Source: an uncultured Actinomycetes bacterium
GTDB taxonomy: Bacteria > Actinomycetota > Actinomycetes > Nanopelagicales > Nanopelagicaceae
Length of the DNA stretch: 7,658 nucleotides
Direction: 5' to 3'
Assembly (NCBI GenBank): GCA_903865885.1
Contig: CAIPLJ010000090.1
Coordinates: forward strand, 1-7,658
The stretch's first letter is position 1. Each line of letters starts with the position of its first letter. Positions 1 to 5,321 of the stretch are shown here, piece by piece. The notes under the pieces were generated by a model. The model did no database searches. It worked only from the letters and a program-made list of their open reading frames with translations, and had not been told where the DNA came from. The position numbers were made by a program, and so were the translations under genes.

Positions 1-219
1 GACCCACTCCTTGGTGCGCGTCCATTGCGTCGCGTCATTCAGCGCGAAATCGAAGATTCACTTTCCGAGCGAATCTTGTTTAGCGAGCTCAAGGCTGGCG
101 AAATCATCGTTGTTGATGTCGAGGGTGAAGGCGCAGAAGCGAAATTCACATTTAAGGGTTCTCCCAAGGTTTCATCACCCGATACTCCAGAGAATTTAGC
201 TGAAGCACCTACTGCTTAA
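1..219 (+). CDS. clpC: ClpC, ATP-dependent Clp protease ATPase subunit (C-terminal fragment)
   Basis: This is the 3' end of a gene that begins before the window; 72 residues and a TAA stop are visible in frame 1. The first residues read DPLLGARPLRRVIQREIEDS, the conserved start of the ClpB_D2-small (C-terminal) domain of Hsp100 ATPases, with the sensor-2 GARPLRR arginine. The segment LSERILFSELKAGE followed by a VVDVEGE strand matches the end of actinobacterial ClpC. A short, low-complexity tail rich in P, A, S and E follows, as is usual for ClpC. In the family, ClpC is a cytoplasmic hexameric unfoldase that feeds substrates to ClpP. The AAA modules, N-domain and ClpP-binding loop are outside the window, so ClpC rather than ClpB is judged from the C-terminal sequence and the neighbours. 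The gene converges on mutY with 13 bp between stops. Confidence 0.9.
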   Translation, partial: DPLLGARPLRRVIQREIEDSLSERILFSELKAGEIIVVDVEGEGAEAKFTFKGSPKVSSPDTPENLAEAPTA

Positions 220-232
220 TCTCTCTTCTTAA

Positions 233-1081
233 CTAAGTACGAGGCAGTGAGAACTTATTCTTGCCTCGAGCTTCGATCAGTCCATCATCGAGAAGTGTTA
301 AGAGCGCTTTCTCTAACTGAGATGGCACATCCCATAACTGTGCAATCTGCGCCTTTGTAAGCGATTCATTCTCGCGAAGTGCTTGAACCACAGTTCCGCG
401 ACATTGGCGATCGGTGCCATGCCAACTCTGTGTTCGTTTAATGACATCAGATTTTGGATAATCAAGGCTGCGCCAGGTGCAATCTTTTGCCACAGGGCAG
501 ATTCCACATTTAGGCGATTGTGAAGTGCAGATCAGCGCACCAAGCTCCATCGTTGCAGCAGCCCACAAGTGCGGATCTCTCTTTGGAATTAACTCTTCAT
601 ACCTAGATTTCTCATCTTTGGTTGCAGAGAGCTTTGGAGATTGAACGCCATCGAAGATGCGCGCAAAGAGTCTGCGGATATTGATATCTAAAACGAGTGA
701 TCGACCTCCGAATGCAAATGCAACCATTGCCGCAGCGGTGTATTCGCCTATGCCTGGAAGTGCGCGAAGTTCTGTTTCTTCGCGAGGAATGGAGCCTTTA
801 TAGTGCGAGGTAATTACTTTTGCGCATTCATGTAGCCGCAGCGCTCGACGCGGATAGCCAAGCCTGCCCCATGCAGTGATAACTTCGGCAGGCGTTGCCT
901 TTGCAAGTTGTGCAGGTGTTGGCCAGCGCTTCATCCACTCGGCATATACCGGCAGCACTCGATTAACAGGAGTCTGTTGCAACATAAATTCAGATACAAG
1001 TACGCCCCATGTATCTGTATTGCGCCACGGCAGATCACGTTTATTCTTCTTAAACCAAGAAATGATCTCTTTCTCGAGCAT
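233..1081 (-). CDS. mutY: A/G-specific adenine DNA glycosylase MutY
   Basis: This base-excision repair enzyme removes adenine mispaired with 8-oxoguanine. The 282-residue protein shows the HhH-GPD fold. Catalytic Glu31 lies in SEFMLQQT (equivalent to E. coli E37). LGY76 matches the lesion-side tyrosine Y82. The helix-hairpin-helix is LPGIGEYTA (about 105-126), and catalytic Asp132 is in VLDINIRR (E. coli D138). A [4Fe-4S] loop C185-x6-C192-x2-C195-x5-C201 matches the MutY/Nth spacing exactly. The LGYPRRALRLH and SWHGTDRQ-R-G stretches are of the actinobacterial type. The C-terminus (about 202-282) is a short, winged-helix-like tail instead of the NUDIX-like 8-oxoG recognition domain of E. coli MutY (350 aa). 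The ATG overlaps the radA stop as TAATG, which suggests translational coupling. I see no Shine-Dalgarno sequence. The stop is TAG. Confidence 0.95.
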   Translation of the reverse strand: MLEKEIISWFKKNKRDLPWRNTDTWGVLVSEFMLQQTPVNRVLPVYAEWMKRWPTPAQLAKATPAEVITAWGRLGYPRRALRLHECAKVITSHYKGSIPREETELRALPGIGEYTAAAMVAFAFGGRSLVLDINIRRLFARIFDGVQSPKLSATKDEKSRYEELIPKRDPHLWAAATMELGALICTSQSPKCGICPVAKDCTWRSLDYPKSDVIKRTQSWHGTDRQCRGTVVQALRENESLTKAQIAQLWDVPSQLEKALLTLLDDGLIEARGKNKFSLPRT

Positions 1082-2448
1082 TATTCGCCAGTGATTTTTA
1101 CTCGCTGCAGCGCTTGATCAAGTCGTGATACTTCAACGATCTCCATGCCATCGATCTTTACATCAGAGCCAGATGGAACAAGTGCTCGCTTAAATCCAAG
1201 GCGATATGCCTCAGCTAATCGGCGAGATACGCCGCTTACTTTACGGATTTCACCAGCAAGGCCAACTTCACCGATTGCAACGAGATCTGCAGGAAGTGCT
1301 AAACCTTTGGCAGCAGATGCAACAGCGAGTGCAAGTGCGAGATCGGCAGCAGGTTCTGACATCTTCATTCCGCCAACAGTTGCGGCATAGACATCGCGAC
1401 CACCGACGCGAATATGTGCGCGCAGTTCTAGGACAGCTAGCGTCATTGATGTACGTGCTGAATCGAGGCCGCTTGTGACGCGACGTGCATTACCGAAATC
1501 GTTCTCGCGACCTGCACTGACAAGTGCTTGGATTTCAGCAAGCAATGGGCGACGACCTTCGAGAGTGACGGTGACACATGTGCCCGGCACGGGCTCGGCA
1601 TGGCGCGATGTAAATAAACCTGTGGGATCGAGAACGCTTTCAATACCGGTATCACTGAGATCGAAACATCCGACTTCGTCGCTGGCGCCAAAGCGGTTTT
1701 TGATTGCGCGGATTAAACGCAGACGTGAGTGACGCTCGCCTTCAAATTGCAGAACGACATCGACGATATGTTCGAGAAGTCGTGGACCTGCAATGGATCC
1801 ATCTTTGGTTACATGGCCAACAAGAAGGAGAGTGATATCGCGATCTTTACAGATACGAATGAGTGCGCCTGCAACTTCGCGCACCTGTGTAACGCCACCA
1901 GGGGAGCCATCCGCAGTCGATGATCCAATTGTCTGCACAGAGTCGATAATCAGAAGTTCGGGTTTAACGGCATCGATATGAGCAATAACTGCACCCAAAT
2001 CAGTTTCAGATGCAAGGAAGAGTTGAGGATCAACTGCGTTGATTCGTTCTGCGCGAAGGCGAACTTGTGATGCAGATTCTTCGCCAGAGATGTAGAGCGC
2101 AGGAATTCCTTTAGCTGCGGTTTGTGCTGCAACTGATAAGAGGAGAGTTGATTTACCAACGCCAGGTTCGCCAGCAAGAAGAATTGCAGCACCGGGAACT
2201 AAGCCGCCACCGAGAACGCGATCGAGTTCTGAGACACCTGTTGCACGTGCACGAGCAGATGAGAGATCTACATCGCCGATGGGCGTTGCTTTAGATGTCA
2301 CAGAACCTGGAACGAGTGAGAGTTTCTTTGGTGCCGCTAACTCTTCGACAGAGCCCCATGCTTGGCATTCACCGCAGCGACCAACCCATTTCTGGGATGT
2401 CCAACCGCATTCGGAGCAGCGGAATGGATCCTTCTCAACCTTGGCCAT
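1081..2448 (-). CDS. radA: DNA repair protein RadA (Sms)
   Basis: RadA is a RecA-like, DnaB-like ATPase that promotes branch migration and processing of recombination intermediates. The 455 residues are the normal family length. Domains in order are: an N-terminal C4 zinc finger (C11-x2-C14, C25-x2-C28); a RecA-type ATPase core with Walker A GEPGVGKST at 93-101 and Walker B LLIID ending at D169; the RadA signature KNRFG at 250-254; and a C-terminal Lon-protease-like domain containing GGRDVYAATVGGMKMSEPAAD, which in RadA is structural rather than proteolytic. All key residues are present. The start at 2448 is supported by the zinc finger beginning at residue 11 and by a TAACCT -10-like element 6 nt upstream, consistent with a leaderless mRNA. 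The stop TAA shares a base with the mutY ATG. The upstream cysteine-rich gene ends 26 bp away on the same strand, so some read-through transcription is possible. Confidence 0.97.
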   Translation of the reverse strand: MAKVEKDPFRCSECGWTSQKWVGRCGECQAWGSVEELAAPKKLSLVPGSVTSKATPIGDVDLSSARARATGVSELDRVLGGGLVPGAAILLAGEPGVGKSTLLLSVAAQTAAKGIPALYISGEESASQVRLRAERINAVDPQLFLASETDLGAVIAHIDAVKPELLIIDSVQTIGSSTADGSPGGVTQVREVAGALIRICKDRDITLLLVGHVTKDGSIAGPRLLEHIVDVVLQFEGERHSRLRLIRAIKNRFGASDEVGCFDLSDTGIESVLDPTGLFTSRHAEPVPGTCVTVTLEGRRPLLAEIQALVSAGRENDFGNARRVTSGLDSARTSMTLAVLELRAHIRVGGRDVYAATVGGMKMSEPAADLALALAVASAAKGLALPADLVAIGEVGLAGEIRKVSGVSRRLAEAYRLGFKRALVPSGSDVKIDGMEIVEVSRLDQALQRVKITGE

Positions 2449-2460
2449 AGTCGTAGGTTA
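2449..2460 (-). promoter_or_regulatory. Probable leaderless promoter of radA (-10 element)
   Basis: TAACCT on the minus strand (complement of 2455-2460) fits TANNNT and is followed by 6 nt and the radA ATG. No purine-rich Shine-Dalgarno is present in the 26-bp gap to the upstream gene, which fits transcription starting at the ATG. No clear -35 is seen; it would overlap the end of the upstream gene. Confidence 0.5.
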
Positions 2461-2474
2461 GAGCAGGAGGCTGA

Positions 2475-3284
2475 CTACTTGCCGGCAGCGATTGTGGCTG
2501 GGTGTTGAATTACGAAGAGCGGTAATGAGCGCGCCTGCGCATCGCGAATGCCTTGTACGCGGCGATCGCAATGTTCGGCCAGGATTGCATAGGCATCCTT
2601 ACCCATCAGTTGTGAAAGCTCTGCCTTATTTGAAATGTAGACAGGTTCGCTGCCAACGTGTGCATCGGTATTGCTTGTGCAGTACCAATCGAAATCATCG
2701 CCGCCATCGCCCCAACCAAGGCGTTCGTATTCGCCAATAACTGTTATTGAATATTCGCGCTCGCCAACTTCGCGAGTTTCAAAACTTCTGCGAAGAGGAA
2801 GTTGCCAACAAACATCTGGCTTTGTATCTACAAAGTGAATATTTCGCTTCTGCGCCAGGTGGTGAAGCACGCAACCGAAGTCACCGGTAAATCCTGGAGC
2901 TTCATGACCTTTGCGATTAAGGAAGATGCAAGCATTATTTACAGTGCGAGTCTTGCGATCTTTATCTTCATCTAAATCTGTAATACGAAGTTTTCCACCT
3001 GGCTTCTTTGGGCGAGCTTCTTCGTAGAATTGCCACATTTCAGGAGTGAGAAATTCAGCGGCTTTACGTACGCGCTCTTCATCGTCTTCATCAGAGTACA
3101 TAGCGCCTTCGGTGCAGCAGCCATCGTTGGGACGGTCCTTAAATACACCTTGGCAGCCATCGCCATAGATACAGGTCCAGAACGAGGTCAACCACGTTAG
3201 GTCACACTTAAAGATTTCTTCCTCATCATTTGGGTCTGCAAATTCGACCCAGTCGCGAGCGAAACCTGGCTTTATCTCTGACAT
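2475..3284 (-). CDS. Conserved cysteine-rich actinobacterial protein, possible metal-binding (YkgJ/DUF3109-like)
   Basis: Function unknown. The 269-residue, acidic, soluble protein has no signal peptide or membrane segment. It carries ten cysteines (27, 38, 44, 56, 57, 119, 138, 159, 202, 239). Several sit in conserved-looking motifs: WTC-x5-C, DGCCTEGA, ACIFLNR, FGCVLH, DVCWQLPLRR and WGDGGDDFDWYCT. I recognise the overall pattern (DLTWL, then a CC pair, then CIFLNR, then CWQLP, then WYCT, then AHVG) from uncharacterised actinobacterial proteins. The paired cysteines plus CIFL and GC-LH motifs resemble the YkgJ/DUF3109 group thought to chelate zinc or iron, but that assignment is inference. 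The start at 3284 is supported by a -10-like TAGGCT 8 nt upstream. The gene is divergent from proC and 26 bp upstream of radA on the same strand. The TAG stop is at 2475-2477. Confidence 0.85.
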   Translation of the reverse strand: MSEIKPGFARDWVEFADPNDEEEIFKCDLTWLTSFWTCIYGDGCQGVFKDRPNDGCCTEGAMYSDEDDEERVRKAAEFLTPEMWQFYEEARPKKPGGKLRITDLDEDKDRKTRTVNNACIFLNRKGHEAPGFTGDFGCVLHHLAQKRNIHFVDTKPDVCWQLPLRRSFETREVGEREYSITVIGEYERLGWGDGGDDFDWYCTSNTDAHVGSEPVYISNKAELSQLMGKDAYAILAEHCDRRVQGIRDAQARSLPLFVIQHPATIAAGK

Positions 3285-3314
3285 AGTCGCAGAGCCTACG
3301 CGTACTCTTTCGCC
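3285..3314. promoter_or_regulatory. Divergent promoter region, both directions apparently leaderless
   Basis: These 30 bp are the only spacer between two divergent start codons. On the + strand TACTCT (3303-3308) matches the actinobacterial -10 TANNNT and lies 6 nt before the proC ATG. A CTGACA at 3278-3283 could be its -35 element with a 19-nt spacer. On the minus strand TAGGCT (complement of 3293-3298) lies 8 nt before the other ATG; I see no convincing -35 for it. The two -10 elements are only 4 bp apart. Neither gene has room for a Shine-Dalgarno sequence if transcription starts at or next to ATG, so both mRNAs are probably leaderless. This is inferred from the motifs and spacing only. 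Confidence 0.6.
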
Positions 3315-4115
3315 ATGGCTAATCAGATAGCAGTAGTTGGTGCCGGAGTAATGGGTGAAGCATTTATCGCAGCCCTTATTCGTTCTGGAGTTGCTGCATC
3401 ATCTATATCAGCTGTTGTTCGTCGCCCTGAGAGAGGTGATGAATTAGTAAAGAAGTATTCAATCTCCATTAAGGCACTCGATCAGGCACTGGCAACAAGT
3501 GATGTTGTCTTGCTCGGAATCAAGCCCCAGGGCTTGGCAGAGCTCATGCCAGAGATCGCGCCGCATCTTCGTAGCGATGCCCTTGTGATCTCACTCCTTG
3601 CTGGAAAGACGATCTCTGGAATCTCTGCAGGTCTCAATAACCATGCCTGCATCGCACGAGTGATGCCCAATACTCCAACTCTTGTCGGTAAAGGAATGGC
3701 TGGCTATTCACTCAGCGCCGGTGTTACAGATGCACAGAGGAAATTTGTTCAGACTCTGCTTGCAGCAACAGGTAAGGCGATTGAGATACCTGAAGATTTA
3801 CAGAATGCACTGACAGGAACAAGTGGATCAGGGCCTGCATATTTCTTTAGATTTGTTGAAGCGATGGTTGAGGGCTCAGTTGCAATGGGGCTATCCCGCG
3901 AAGATGCAACAACGCTTACAATTCAAACAATTGTTGGCGCAGCGGCTCTCCTTGATGAATCTGGAGATACTCCAACTCGACTCCGTGAAAAAGTTACTAG
4001 CCTTAAGGGTGCAACTGCCGAGGCGCTTGCAGTATTAGATGAAGCAGGAATTTCTGAGATCGTTGCAAAAGCGATGGCAGCATCGGCACGTCGCGCTGGA
4101 GAGCTTGCGCAGTAA
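3315..4115 (+). CDS. proC: Pyrroline-5-carboxylate reductase
   Basis: ProC catalyses the last step of proline synthesis, reduction of pyrroline-5-carboxylate with NAD(P)H, in the cytoplasm. The 266 residues match the family length. The N-terminal Rossmann fold has VGAGVMG (8-14), and the strand ending VVRRPER (34-40) puts arginines where the cofactor phosphate would sit, which favours NADPH. The central RVMPNTP (115-121) and the ALTGTSGSGPAYFF segment (165-178) are family hallmarks. The C-terminal dimerisation and substrate segment REKVTSLKGATAEAL (224-238) is recognisable, but it has Leu-Lys where most members have Pro-Gly in the TSPGG motif. The start is set by a -10-like TACTCT 6 nt upstream. 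The TAA stop overlaps the ATG of the next gene (TAATG). Confidence 0.96.
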   Translation: MANQIAVVGAGVMGEAFIAALIRSGVAASSISAVVRRPERGDELVKKYSISIKALDQALATSDVVLLGIKPQGLAELMPEIAPHLRSDALVISLLAGKTISGISAGLNNHACIARVMPNTPTLVGKGMAGYSLSAGVTDAQRKFVQTLLAATGKAIEIPEDLQNALTGTSGSGPAYFFRFVEAMVEGSVAMGLSREDATTLTIQTIVGAAALLDESGDTPTRLREKVTSLKGATAEALAVLDEAGISEIVAKAMAASARRAGELAQ

Positions 4116-5320
4116 TGAAACCCCTCGCACGTCTGAGTAGCGCAGTACTTCTTATTGCAGCACTTGCACTAACACCATTTGCTAGCGCAGCAACAAAGAG
4201 CGTTACAGTGAAGAAATTGGATGTGATCACTGCAGCACCGGGCGCTGAAGGCCTTCTTATCTCAGGCAAAACTTTGATCACATATGTAAATACTGGTGGC
4301 TCAAATTCAAATATTGTGCTGACCGGCCTTGATCCAAGTGGTGTACAGCAATGGCTGAAGACCATTGATTCTGGCGCCGATGAGATCGCCTTGGCTGGCG
4401 CAGTAGATAGCAATGGAAATCTATGGCTTGCTGGTGCATCTGCGCCAGTAATTGCTCCAGATACAGCGACAGTTCAATTACCAGCAGATAATCCAGATGG
4501 CGTCGTTGCCGAACCACTTACAAAATTACGAAGCGATATGAATCTTGTGACGCTATGGAAACTCTCTCCAACGGGTGATCTACTTGCAACTTATTCACTT
4601 GCCCAACCAACACCTGCACTTATCAATGCAATCTCAGTTAATGCAACCGGCATTTCTCTCGTGGGTCGGATTGCTGAGAAACCATTTGCTCTATCGATTA
4701 CAGCGACTGGTGCCTTTGGAAAGTTAGTATCTATCGGAACTTCCAAGACAGAACTCAACGCTGTTGTTCGAAGCCCTGATGGCTCGTTCAACGTATTTGG
4801 CACTAGCTCTGAAACTCTCGGTGGCAAGAAGAACGTTGGAATTCGCGATGGAATTTTGGCGAAGATCAATAAGGCAGGAGCAGTTACATCGGTAGTTCGA
4901 AGCTCTGCACCAAAAGCTGAGAGATCATGGAACTACGCTGATTCAACACTGGCACTCACTGGGTATGTAAAGACAGGCAAGAAGATAGAGAGCGCCTTTA
5001 CAAAATTTACCGCGGCCTTTGCACCCACATGGACAATCCGAATTCCATCTAATGGCACTTCAATGGTTACAACGGGTGGAGCGCTTACCTACGCTGTGCT
5101 GGGTTCAAACTCTGCCGTAACTGGAGTAAGTAGCTGGAAACCAATAACTAATCAGCTCTTACTTCTTGCCCTTGATAGTAAAGGTGTAATCGCTGCTGCA
5201 TACAGCGCGCCTGAACTTTCCAATCCGCTCACGCTTTCCTATTCAAAAGATATTGGGCTGTATGGATTAGCTCAAGGCAGCGATGGATCAGTGTCGATTT
5301 TTCATATCGCCGCTAAGTAA
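4115..5320 (+). CDS. Secreted protein, predicted beta-propeller, function unknown
   Basis: I do not recognise a named family. The 401-residue protein starts with a clear signal peptide: basic MKPLAR, a hydrophobic core at about 10-22, and an ASA cleavage motif at 23-25. The mature part has no cysteines and is rich in Ala, Ser, Thr and Gly. It falls by eye into about seven units of roughly 45-60 residues. Units tend to contain a short strand ending in G-x-LxLxG (as in NGNLWLAGAS, ISLVGRI, TLALTGYV), a strand like the one in ILAKINKAGAV, and a W or V strand. This resembles SBBP- or PQQ-type beta-propeller blades. The unit count is an estimate. The ATG overlaps the proC stop, and GGAGAG at 4098-4103 inside proC is a possible Shine-Dalgarno with 11-nt spacing. 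The stop is 1 bp from that of the convergent metalloprotease gene. Confidence 0.82.
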   Translation: MKPLARLSSAVLLIAALALTPFASAATKSVTVKKLDVITAAPGAEGLLISGKTLITYVNTGGSNSNIVLTGLDPSGVQQWLKTIDSGADEIALAGAVDSNGNLWLAGASAPVIAPDTATVQLPADNPDGVVAEPLTKLRSDMNLVTLWKLSPTGDLLATYSLAQPTPALINAISVNATGISLVGRIAEKPFALSITATGAFGKLVSIGTSKTELNAVVRSPDGSFNVFGTSSETLGGKKNVGIRDGILAKINKAGAVTSVVRSSAPKAERSWNYADSTLALTGYVKTGKKIESAFTKFTAAFAPTWTIRIPSNGTSMVTTGGALTYAVLGSNSAVTGVSSWKPITNQLLLLALDSKGVIAAAYSAPELSNPLTLSYSKDIGLYGLAQGSDGSVSIFHIAAK

Positions 5321-5321
5321 C

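Noticed and set aside
25..27. Internal ORF start within the clpC fragment
   Set aside because: The frame is open from base 1 and the residues before position 25 (DPLLGARP) are conserved ClpC sequence, so this is a gene fragment and not a small gene.
211..248. Possible hairpin ACTGC...GCAGT spanning the clpC-mutY junction
   Set aside because: The stem is only 5 bp, the loop about 28 nt, and no T-run follows; it is what chance would give.
1145..1478. Two open frames of 81 and 90 codons antisense to radA
   Set aside because: They have low-complexity translations typical of the complement of GC-biased coding sequence; the opposite strand encodes the conserved Lon-like domain of RadA.
4003..4413. 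136-codon open frame on the minus strand antisense to proC and the secreted protein gene
   Set aside because: It straddles two well-supported + strand genes, has no recognisable motif, and is a codon-bias shadow.
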